Shown in pieces: positions 26,671 to 34,126 of a DNA stretch of 64,000 nucleotides. The notes below the pieces were generated by a model that was not told the DNA's origin, made no database searches, and saw only the letters and a program-made list of their open reading frames with translations. The translations under genes and the position numbers were made by a program. The first letter of the stretch is position 1; each line of letters begins with the position of its first letter. Source of the stretch: Ornithoclostridium sp949298505. Its GTDB lineage: Bacteria > Bacillota > Clostridia > Christensenellales > UBA3700. The stretch spans positions 23,555-87,554 of the forward strand of contig CASFWW010000020.1 in assembly GCA_949298505.1 (NCBI GenBank). Direction: 5' to 3'.

Positions 26671-27194
26671 CACTCCAGAGTAGCCGCGATCATATCTGCG
26701 GCAAGCGCGCAGAGCCTCGCTTCGGTCGCTGATATCGCCGCGTCCGAACACAGCAGCACGCCGCCGTAAAGATCTCCGCCCACGATCAGCGGCACGATGT
26801 GCTGATTCTTACAGTTGGCGGGCACGTCGTTTACTATCTGCACGGGAGTTTCGGGCGCGCCCGCTTTGCGGCGGTCAAGGACGCTGTAAAGTCTGTCGCT
26901 TATCTCCTCTCCCACCAGTTCCCTGAACGGCGCGCCGCTTGCGCCGAGCACGGTAACGCTGTCGCATATGACCGCACCCTTCCCTGTCGCACGGCTTAGC
27001 GCGTCGCAATACGCCTGCGAAAAATCATCGCCTGATCCGAGCGCGCTGTAACGCCTGAGCACGAGCGATTTGTCGCCCGTGGTAAATATTTCCATCTGCT
27101 CCCCCTCTTTGAGTTTGAGGGTCTTTCTCAGCTCTTTTGGTATGACCACCCTGCCGAGTTCGTCGATACGTCTCACGATTCCCGTTTCTTTCAT
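26670..27194 (-). CDS. spoVT: stage V sporulation regulator SpoVT
   Basis: 174 residues from ATG 27194 (GGAGGCAAA upstream). The N-terminal ~50 residues are the AbrB swapped-hairpin DNA-binding domain (MKETGIVRRIDELGRVVIPK), and the rest is a GAF-like sensor domain. In Bacillus SpoVT controls late forespore genes. It heads the spoVT-yabM-yabN-dusB cluster, which suggests a sporulation ancestry for the organism, though spoVT also exists in non-sporulating Clostridia. Confidence 0.95.
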   Translation of the reverse strand: MKETGIVRRIDELGRVVIPKELRKTLKLKEGEQMEIFTTGDKSLVLRRYSALGSGDDFSQAYCDALSRATGKGAVICDSVTVLGASGAPFRELVGEEISDRLYSVLDRRKAGAPETPVQIVNDVPANCKNQHIVPLIVGGDLYGGVLLCSDAAISATEARLCALAADMIAATLE

Positions 27195-27274
27195 TTTGCC
27201 TCCGTTATCGCGTTTATTATCTTCAAGGCGGAAATAAATATTCAGCAAACGTGATCTTTTCGCGCGTCCTTTCG

Positions 27275-28744
27275 TCAGACTATCTTCGAAACGTCGTAAC
27301 CTGTGTACCCCTCCATCTGATAGACAGTCGTGGTATTGTATTCGGGATTGTAAGCGTACACCCTCATATACTGCGCGGGAACATACAATCCGAAACTGCC
27401 GAACGCCGTTGTAAAATCGGGATAAACCGCCTTCTGCGGAGTTCCGGACAAAAGAAGGATCGCCTGAAGATTACTGAACGCGCCTATAAACTCGTGCGTT
27501 ACCACGTTGCCTTCTACTGCGAGCGCGCATACCGACGATATCCCGTCCGCAACGCAACTCAACGAACAGCAGAGATCGCCTCTTACGACGACCTGATATA
27601 TGTCCGTTATGTCTTCGAAAGTCATGTCCAGCCCGTTTGCAACAGTAAGATCCACAACCAGGTCTCCGCTTTCCGACATATGCGCCCCGGCGAGTTTTGC
27701 GTTCTTTTTACGAATAAGCGACGATCCGCCGGTAAACGTCACGCTTGCGTAAGGAACGACGTAGCTTTTCGCTATTACGTTTACGAACGCGTAATCTTTT
27801 TCGTTTACGTATACCGTAAGCGCAGGTCTTACGGGCGCGGAAAATCTGACCGTCTCCACCTCCTGCCCGTCGAAGGTAAAGGGCAGATATACCTTTTCAA
27901 TATTCTGCGTTGATACGGTAAATACGCCGTTTTCAAAAGAAACGCCTTCGGCGTTGCGGACGTCGGCATAAAGCGTGACGTTTTCTTCTCCTACGACGTC
28001 GGAGTCGAAATTCCAGTGCCTTCCTTTTGCGGGACAGTACCACCCCGAAAATACCGTATCGGAAGGGAATGAGATGACCGGCTCAGGCAAAAGTTTGCCC
28101 TTCACCGCAGTATAAGAAATCACCCTGTCTCCGAAAAAAACGAAATCGACAGCTGCGGACGGATATACCTTTGCAAGTTCAAGTATTTTTTCTTTGACGA
28201 CTTCGTCCAAGGAATCTCTGACCATGTTAAATACGCCTTCGATCTGTTCGTTGAGTTCGTGAGCCTTTAAGGTTTCAGAAGCCAGTTCTTCGTTCAGATT
28301 GTCAGCCGTAAGTACCGCGGCGGAAAGCTCTGTCAACACGTTCGCAGGCTCTGTCACCTTGGTTTCGAGGGCGTTTACCGACGCAGCGACCTCGAAAATG
28401 CCACCCACTTTTCCTACGCTCTTCGTCACCACGTCCGCGCGCGTCTTTTCGAATATCACAAGCTGCGCCTCAACGTAACCTTCGTATCTGGTAAGACAGT
28501 TGGGGATCTCGAAATTCAGCCCGTCCTCCCCGTACTCGAGAGAAGGCGAAGAATAGGTCGCTTTGACCGCGCCGCCGTGAGTCACGCAGACGAAATCGAT
28601 GTAATATCCGTGCGAAGCGGGATCGGTCATCCCCACGCATTTTATATTGATCTTGTCCGAAAGATTGTTGTTCTGCGCGACTACGTAGCGATGGCGACTG
28701 ACTAGCGACGAGTTGTCTTTATTGTATGTGCAATAAATTACCAT
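27275..28744 (-). CDS. InlB-repeat protein with a phage-baseplate-like N-terminus
   Basis: 489 residues. The frame is open 115 codons further up, but AAGGAG five bases before the ATG at 28744 decides the start, and the upstream part is low-complexity. There is no signal peptide. Residues ~1-100 form a beta domain ending in NCLTRYEGYVEAQLVIF, which reminds me of the N-terminal domain of phage baseplate upper proteins (weak). Residues ~105-185 are helical (Leu/Glu/Ala coiled-coil-like). An InlB-type repeat follows (FSGWYCPAKGRHWNFDSDVV ... LYADV) and then a beta-rich C-terminal domain ending in YEGYTGYDVSKIV-like sequence. No phage genes are nearby. Function unknown. Confidence 0.7.
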   Translation of the reverse strand: MVIYCTYNKDNSSLVSRHRYVVAQNNNLSDKINIKCVGMTDPASHGYYIDFVCVTHGGAVKATYSSPSLEYGEDGLNFEIPNCLTRYEGYVEAQLVIFEKTRADVVTKSVGKVGGIFEVAASVNALETKVTEPANVLTELSAAVLTADNLNEELASETLKAHELNEQIEGVFNMVRDSLDEVVKEKILELAKVYPSAAVDFVFFGDRVISYTAVKGKLLPEPVISFPSDTVFSGWYCPAKGRHWNFDSDVVGEENVTLYADVRNAEGVSFENGVFTVSTQNIEKVYLPFTFDGQEVETVRFSAPVRPALTVYVNEKDYAFVNVIAKSYVVPYASVTFTGGSSLIRKKNAKLAGAHMSESGDLVVDLTVANGLDMTFEDITDIYQVVVRGDLCCSLSCVADGISSVCALAVEGNVVTHEFIGAFSNLQAILLLSGTPQKAVYPDFTTAFGSFGLYVPAQYMRVYAYNPEYNTTTVYQMEGYTGYDVSKIV

Positions 28745-29229
28745 TTGCGCTCCTTGAGGGGGGAAAGAAGCATAGCCGACACCGCAAATATATAACGCTT
28801 TTCCTTCAACGGCAAGCTTTACTGCCACAAATTTTTCCGCCCACTTCCCGCTTGAATCCCGCATCCCCGCGCGGCTTTGCCCGGAAAAAAGATCCCAACA
28901 TAAAGCGGATTCTTTAACTTGGAATAAAATATATTCAAAGAAGAAAATCAAACCCGTTGCCGGGCCCCGAACCCGGCACGACCGAATACCGAACAGAAAG
29001 CACAAACCAGAAACCAAACCGGACACGGCTGAATCCCGAACAGAAAGCGCAAACTCGGTACCGAACCGGAAGTTGAACTTGAAAATCAAAACCGCCTAAC
29101 TCTATAAAATAAACAAGTTTAGTTAAATAACAAATCAACGTTACGCGCACTCTTTGACAGCCAGTCTAAAAGCAATTGTTCTGCTGAAACGCAACTCCTT
29201 CATTGCCTGCCCTCACCCTTCGCTCACGA

Positions 29230-29252
29230 TTTTACCAATATTTTTGGTAAAA
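29230..29252. repeat. palindrome TTTTACCAA-N5-TTGGTAAAA, copy 1
   Basis: Perfect 9-base inverted repeat around TATTT. An identical 23-base copy lies 65 bases to the right. Could be an operator or a pair of weak terminators. Confidence 0.75.
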
Positions 29253-29294
29253 ACATAAACACACTGTCTTCCCTGCTTACCTTGATCTTTCGGA

Positions 29295-29317
29295 TTTTAC
29301 CAATATTTTTGGTAAAA
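29295..29317. repeat. palindrome TTTTACCAA-N5-TTGGTAAAA, copy 2
   Basis: Same 23 bases as copy 1, again preceded by GGAT/CGAT-like sequence. Confidence 0.75.
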
Positions 29318-29360
29318 ATGCAATTTGTCTTTACGGAAAGCGGTTGCCGATACGTTTGAA

Positions 29361-29536
29361 GACGTCTTGTTATTCGGACGTCTTGTTATGCGAACGTATT
29401 TTAACGTGAATGTCTTTTTTTTATACGAATGTCTTCATTTTATTCTTATGTGGACGTCTATTTATGTGGACGTCTTTTAACTCAAACGTCATCTTATTAT
29501 ACGAATGCCTTCTTTTATACTAACGTCTTTTTATGC
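29361..29536. repeat. degenerate tandem array of RACGTCTT-N8 units
   Basis: Ten units starting at 29361, 29377, 29393, 29409, 29428, 29453, 29469, 29485, 29504 and 29522. Each begins with GACGTCTT or a one- or two-base variant and continues TTTATRCG-like. Spacing is mostly 16 or 19 bases. Confidence 0.7.
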
Positions 29537-29662
29537 TGCGGTAGTCAGAGACGCGATAAAGCGTTTATACAATATTCGCTTTATCTGCAAATATGCGTTT
29601 TATCTACACGGGTACAACATTTTTCAGCAAAGCGACAAAACGGTTCAGGACGTTTCCGGCGC

Positions 29663-29692
29663 AAAAAAAAGCGCGGCTGCAAGCCGCGCTTT
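29663..29692 (-). terminator. intrinsic terminator of the metF-metH operon
   Basis: Minus strand AAGCGCGGC, loop TTGCA, GCCGCGCTT, then T tract. 15 bases after the metH stop. Confidence 0.9.
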
Positions 29693-29706
29693 GTCGTCAT
29701 GGCATG

Positions 29707-32040
29707 TCAGCCGAAGATCTCTTTCAAAGCTTTGACGGTGGCGTTGGCGTCCTTGCAATAGACGCCGCCGATGCTGTTTGCATATTCAGGCGTTATCACC
29801 GCTCCGCCTACCAGCACCGGAACGTCGGGATATTTTTCTCTGACGATCCTGATCGTTTCAGCCATATTCTGCGCGGTGGTCGTCATCAGCGCGGAAAGAC
29901 CGAGAACGCACGGATAGTTGCTCTCCACTGCGTCAAGAACGACCTTGTAGTCCACGTCTCTGCCGAGGTCCACGACCTTGTAGCCGTAGTTGGACACGAC
30001 CGCCTTGACTATGTTCTTGCCTATGTCGTGAATGTCGCCCTTGACCGTTGCCAGCACGAAACGTCTGTCGCTCTGCGTCGTCTCGCCGCCTTTCATCTTT
30101 TCCTCGAGCGCGGAGAACGCCTGCTTTGCGCTTTCTGCCGCCGCTATCAGTTGGGGCAGGAAGATCACTCCCCTCTCGTACAGGTCGCCGACCACGTCGA
30201 GCGCGGGGATTATATGTTTTGCCGCTACTTCGAGAGGCGGCATTTCTTCAAGAAGCCTTTGAGCGGTCTCTCTCGCCGCGCCGCCCATGCCGCCTACGAT
30301 GGCGCGGGTCATATCCGGCGCGCCGCTCTCTTTGAAATCAGGAGTTTTTATTTGCGAAGTCTTCGCGGCGTAAGCGATATATGCGTCTGTTGCGCCCTCT
30401 TTGCCGAGAAGGAAATCGCGCGCATAGCCTCTGCCTTCAATCCTGGTCAGAGACGGGTTGATGATGGCAAGGTCAAGCCCGGCGTCCTTTGCCATGCTTA
30501 AGAAAGTCGCGTTTATCTCCTCTCTCAAAGGCATGCCGAAAGACACGTTGCTGACCCCGAGAATGGTGCCTGCGCCAGTCTTTTTTATCTCTCCGAGCGC
30601 TCCCACGGTGCAAAGCGCGCTTCCCTTTTCAGCAGATTCAGCCATAGTCAGCGTGTCAACGTAGACGTCTTCTTTCGCTATCCCGGCTTTAAGACATTGC
30701 GAAACCAGCGTTTTTCCGATCTCCACTCTGCCGTCGACCGTGGAAGGGATCCCGTTTTCGTCCAGCGCAAGACATACCACTGCCGCGCCGTATTTCACTG
30801 CAAGCGGAAGAACGGATTCCACGCTGCTTTTCTTGCCGTTCACGCTGTTGATCAGCGCCTTGCCGTTGTAACGTCTCAGCGCCGCTTCAAGCACTTCCGG
30901 GGACGAGCTGTCTATGACGAGCGGACGGGAAACAACTTTTTGCAGCCCTTCTACGACCCTGATCATATTTGCCTTTTCGTCGGTGCCATTCAGCCCCACG
31001 TTGACGTCAAGAATATCTGCGCCCGCCTGAGACTGTTCTATGCCCTGAGCCAGGATGTAATCGAAATTCCCCTCTCTAAGCGCCGCCTGGAACTTCTTTT
31101 TGCCGGTCGGGTTTATCCGCTCTCCGACAACTTTCATGCCGTTTATTATCACGGTGGAAGTGGAGGAACTGAGCGCGCGCACAGGCTTGTAAGGCTGCCT
31201 TGCGACCTTGCCGGTCGTCTCTTTTGCGAGCAGTCCGACGTATTCTGGATCAGTGCCGCAGCAACCGCCGAGAATGTTCACGCCGAGCGCGTGGATTTTG
31301 TTCATCGCGTCGACGAACTGTCTTTTGTCTATGTCGTAGACCGTCCTGCCGTTCTCGAACCTGGGCATGCCGGCGTTGGGTTTTATGAACACGGGAAGAG
31401 GCGTGCACGCAAGAAGCTTCTCAGCCATCGGGAGCATCTCTACCGGACCGAGCGAACAGTTGATCCCCACCGCGCTTACGCCCATGCCGGAAATTATGCG
31501 CGCAAAACTTTCAACGTCCGTGCCGAACGCGCTCCTGCCGTTCTTTTCAAATGACATGGACAGCATTACCGGAAGAGAGCTGTTTTCTTTCGCCGCGAGC
31601 AAGGCTATGCGCGCGTCCGCGATATCCGTCATCGTCTCGATCACGATCAGATCCGTCTCGTCCGCCGCTGCGCGTATCACAGCCGCGTAATTTTCGTACG
31701 CCTCGTCAAAACTTATGCCGCCTTCTCCGATCAGCTTGCCGAGCGGACCCACGTCAAGCGCCACGTACGCTCTGCCCGCCGCCGCCTTTTTCGCGATCGC
31801 GACCGCCGCTTTCACGACAGCCTGCGTTTCTCCGCCCAGTTTGAGCGGGTTAGCGCCGAACGTGTTAGTATATATGACGTCGCTTCCCGCTTCCACGTAA
31901 TCACGGTGCACGGAAAAGACCGTGTCCGGATCTTCCAGGTTGAGTCTCTCCAGCCGGTATCCCGCCGGTGCGCCGCTTCTTTCCGAAAGCAGACTTCCCG
32001 TCGCTCCGTCAAGTATGAGTTTTCTTGAAAAATCAATCAC
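29707..32040 (-). CDS. metH: cobalamin-dependent methionine synthase lacking the activation domain
   Basis: 777 residues; makes methionine from homocysteine and methyl-tetrahydrofolate. Domains in order: homocysteine-binding barrel (about 1-285) with zinc ligands in GINCSLGP and GGCCGTDP; pterin-binding barrel (about 295-545) with GERINPTGKKKFQ and ADILDVNVG; B12 cap and Rossmann B12 domain (about 570-777) with the GDIHDIGKN histidine that coordinates cobalt. The reactivation (AdoMet) domain of E. coli MetH is missing and is supplied by the adjacent gene. The start is GTG at 32040 with GGAGG upstream, overlapping that gene by 8 bases. Confidence 0.95.
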   Translation of the reverse strand: MIDFSRKLILDGATGSLLSERSGAPAGYRLERLNLEDPDTVFSVHRDYVEAGSDVIYTNTFGANPLKLGGETQAVVKAAVAIAKKAAAGRAYVALDVGPLGKLIGEGGISFDEAYENYAAVIRAAADETDLIVIETMTDIADARIALLAAKENSSLPVMLSMSFEKNGRSAFGTDVESFARIISGMGVSAVGINCSLGPVEMLPMAEKLLACTPLPVFIKPNAGMPRFENGRTVYDIDKRQFVDAMNKIHALGVNILGGCCGTDPEYVGLLAKETTGKVARQPYKPVRALSSSTSTVIINGMKVVGERINPTGKKKFQAALREGNFDYILAQGIEQSQAGADILDVNVGLNGTDEKANMIRVVEGLQKVVSRPLVIDSSSPEVLEAALRRYNGKALINSVNGKKSSVESVLPLAVKYGAAVVCLALDENGIPSTVDGRVEIGKTLVSQCLKAGIAKEDVYVDTLTMAESAEKGSALCTVGALGEIKKTGAGTILGVSNVSFGMPLREEINATFLSMAKDAGLDLAIINPSLTRIEGRGYARDFLLGKEGATDAYIAYAAKTSQIKTPDFKESGAPDMTRAIVGGMGGAARETAQRLLEEMPPLEVAAKHIIPALDVVGDLYERGVIFLPQLIAAAESAKQAFSALEEKMKGGETTQSDRRFVLATVKGDIHDIGKNIVKAVVSNYGYKVVDLGRDVDYKVVLDAVESNYPCVLGLSALMTTTAQNMAETIRIVREKYPDVPVLVGGAVITPEYANSIGGVYCKDANATVKALKEIFG

Positions 32041-32665
32041 TGCATATACCTCCGTCGCAACAGCCGTATCTTGAGCAGGCTTCGCAACGCTTTTTCTGTT
32101 TTCCGCTTCTCCCTATCCCGGCGATCGCAGTGACCGTCTTTGACGGGATCATCATTCCGCCGGAAGTCAGACGCACTCCGAGGAACTTGTCCGCCTTCAG
32201 CGCCTCTATGAACTCAACCTGAAGCGCAAGCGGCAGATCTCCGTATCCGCAAGAAAAACGGCTCGTCAACGACAGCCCTTTTTCTTCCACTCTCTTTCTC
32301 TGCGCGTTCTCAAGCTCGTCGCAATAAGCGTCCACCCACAGACCGGCGCACAGATCGACCGCATAAGCCAGGGTCAGATCGCTCAGTTTGAGTCTTTCAA
32401 CGGCTCTGTCCACGTCCGCGCCGATCGTAGCGCAGAAATAGTAAACGGCATCAGACCCTTCAAGCAGATCCGCAATGTCTCTGCCGGGCAGTTCAAGCAT
32501 GGTATTTTCCACTCTGATGGTGCCGTTTTCTCTGATCAGCCGCGCGCTGGCTTCTACGCATTTTTCCTGCGCGCAAGCCGCGACTTCCGCTATCGCGCGT
32601 TCAGCAAGCGCGAGCGCTTCGCCGCCGTTGCCGAGATATTTCGCAAGATCTTCTGCGGATATCAC
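32033..32665 (-). CDS. stand-alone methionine synthase reactivation protein
   Basis: 210 residues resembling the C-terminal activation domain of MetH, seen as a separate protein in Clostridia. It binds AdoMet to re-methylate oxidised cob(II)alamin. Recognisable: the helical part with YYFCATIGADVDRAV, the AdoMet segment SRFSCGYGDLPL and GVRLTSGGMMIPSKTVTAIAGI. The C-terminus ends in a Cys cluster CEACSRYGCCDGGIC, which may bind a metal. GTG start at 32665 overlaps the metF stop (GTGA). Middle gene of metF-activation-metH. Confidence 0.9.
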   Translation of the reverse strand: MISAEDLAKYLGNGGEALALAERAIAEVAACAQEKCVEASARLIRENGTIRVENTMLELPGRDIADLLEGSDAVYYFCATIGADVDRAVERLKLSDLTLAYAVDLCAGLWVDAYCDELENAQRKRVEEKGLSLTSRFSCGYGDLPLALQVEFIEALKADKFLGVRLTSGGMMIPSKTVTAIAGIGRSGKQKKRCEACSRYGCCDGGICSD

Positions 32666-33516
32666 TTTCTGTCTCCTTCAAACGCGTTGAACACCGCGCG
32701 CGCCACGTCGCCCTTGTTCATCGTATACAGATGTATGCCCCTGACGCCGTTGTCGATCAGATCGCGTATCTGCCCTATCGCGTAATCTATCCCCGCTTTG
32801 TACAGATCCGCGCCCTGATAGTTCGCGCAGATCTTGGCAAACGCCGCCGGGATCTGAACTCCGCACATTGAAACTATCCTTTCGACCTGCTGTACGCTGG
32901 TTATCGGCATGATGCCTGCCGAAACCGTCGCTTTGATTCCCTTTTTCTGCGCCTTTTCAGCAAAATCGTAAAAAGTCGCGTTGTCAAAGAAAAGCTGTGA
33001 TACGAGATGAGACACGCCGCATTCCGTCTTGAGTTTTATCATGTCGAGATCTGCGTCCAGACTCTTCGCCTCGGGATGACCTTCAGGATAGCACGCGCCG
33101 AGAAGCTCGAACTGAGGATAATGTCCGCTTATGTATTCCGCAAGCTCATTGGCATGGTGAAAATCGTAAAACTTACTGCCTTCAACAATGTCTCCGCGCA
33201 AGGTCAGGATGCTCTTGACCCCCTTGCGGCTGAGCATCTGCAAGCGTTCTTCCAGAAGCTCAGTGGTCATGTTCACCGCAGTCATATGCGCGACCGCAGT
33301 CATATCGAACGCGTCGATGACAACGCTGGCGACGTCAGCCGTAGTCATTCCGCCGCTGCCGCTCGCGCCGTACGTGATGGACACGTAATCCGGGTTGAGA
33401 GACTTTATCTCCTTGAGCGCTCTTATAACGCCCTCAAGCATCCCGTTTTTCTTGGGCGGAAACACTTCAGCAGACATGACGAGTTTTTTGCTTTCGAAAA
33501 GTTCTCTTATATACAT
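32662..33516 (-). CDS. metF: 5,10-methylenetetrahydrofolate reductase
   Basis: 284 residues, FAD-dependent TIM barrel that produces methyl-tetrahydrofolate for metH. The start VMSAEVFPPKKNG, the YVSITYGASGSGG segment, the THLTxxxx-type strand (here VAHMTAVNMTTELL), LTLRGD and CGVSHLVSQLFFDNATFYDF are characteristic. First gene of the methionine operon; the next gene starts within its stop codon. Confidence 0.95.
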   Translation of the reverse strand: MYIRELFESKKLVMSAEVFPPKKNGMLEGVIRALKEIKSLNPDYVSITYGASGSGGMTTADVASVVIDAFDMTAVAHMTAVNMTTELLEERLQMLSRKGVKSILTLRGDIVEGSKFYDFHHANELAEYISGHYPQFELLGACYPEGHPEAKSLDADLDMIKLKTECGVSHLVSQLFFDNATFYDFAEKAQKKGIKATVSAGIMPITSVQQVERIVSMCGVQIPAAFAKICANYQGADLYKAGIDYAIGQIRDLIDNGVRGIHLYTMNKGDVARAVFNAFEGDRK

Positions 33517-33555
33517 AATTCTTTACCTCGCGTATCGCGCGTATATATTATTACT

Positions 33556-33584
33556 ATAATAACACACATTTTGCCGATAATCAA
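33556..33584 (-). promoter_or_regulatory. promoter of the metF operon
   Basis: Minus strand TTGATT, 17 bases, TATTAT. The leader is about 35 bases, too short for a SAM riboswitch or T-box, and none is seen. Confidence 0.65.
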
Positions 33585-33667
33585 TGAGAAATCCGCAGTA
33601 CGGCAACAGGACAAACTTTGCTTTCCCCGTGGGTTTCACTACGCGCCGGCGACCACTGCTCCCGCAG

Positions 33668-33995
33668 TATCGGATAAACTCCGTCAAACCAAATAAGTAA
33701 CAATACGCGAAGCGACCAATGCTCTGGTCACTATCGGATAAACGCTTGACTAGTGAAGTAAGTAACAACACGCGCCAGCTACTACTGCTCCCGCCTATAT
33801 CGGATAAACGCTTGTCTGGTGGAGTAAGTAACAACACGCGCCGGCGACCATTGCTCGGGTCACTATCGGATAAACGCTTGTCTGGTGGAGTAAGTAACAA
33901 CACGCGCCGGCGACCATTGCTCGGGTCACTATCGGATAAATGCTTGTCTGGTGAAGTAAGTAACAACACGCGCCAGCTACTACTGCTCCCGCCAC
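33668..33995. repeat. tandem array of ~66-base repeats
   Basis: The core TATCGGATAA recurs at 33668, 33731, 33798, 33864 and 33930, giving periods of 63, 67, 66 and 66. Each unit continues with (A/C)GCTTGTCTGGTG-like sequence, then AGTAAGTAACAACACGCGCC, then one of two alternative ~18-base ends (GGCGACCATTGCTCGGGT or AGCTACTACTGCTCCCGC). Open frames across it on both strands are repeat artefacts. Confidence 0.85.
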
Positions 33996-34006
33996 GCGGG
34001 TGACTA

Positions 34007-34035
34007 AGGGGCAACCGAAAAACTCGGTTGCCCCT
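34007..34035. repeat. strong 12-bp hairpin at the edge of the 66-base array
   Basis: AGGGGCAACCGA and TCGGTTGCCCCT pair perfectly around a 5-base loop. There is no T tract on either strand, so it is not an ordinary terminator. Confidence 0.7.
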
Positions 34036-34126
34036 CAGCCAGTTGTGTGTAGATTTGGGATTTGGTTACCCTATTAAATAGGCTTATATGGAATTATGCT
34101 GTGGGATTTCTCCCGGATAAGTCTTG

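Larger units (their letters stand above)
28745..29706. other. intergenic zone rich in repeats and palindromes
   Basis: About 960 bases without a credible gene. In order: a GC-rich stretch at 28925-29095 with degenerate direct repeats (GAACCGAACAGAAAGC-like units), two copies of a TTTTACCAA/TTGGTAAAA palindrome, a degenerate 16-19-base tandem array, and the metH terminator. Confidence 0.6.

Noticed and set aside
25015..26769. 584-codon plus-strand frame across yabN/yabM
   Set aside because: Shadow of two well-recognised minus-strand genes; its translation is Arg-rich and shows no domain.
33517..33600. SAM riboswitch or T-box for the methionine operon
   Set aside because: The leader is too short, and no conserved block is present.
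33668..33995. CRISPR array
   Set aside because: Repeats are long, adjacent and without unique spacers of constant size, and no cas genes are in the window.
33523..34014. Repetitive 163-codon protein on the minus strand
   Set aside because: Produced by the 66-base DNA repeats; a similar frame is open on the other strand, and the repeat length is not kept in multiples of three (63, 67, 66, 66).
34007..34035. Intrinsic terminator
   Set aside because: The hairpin is strong, but neither strand has a T tract after it.
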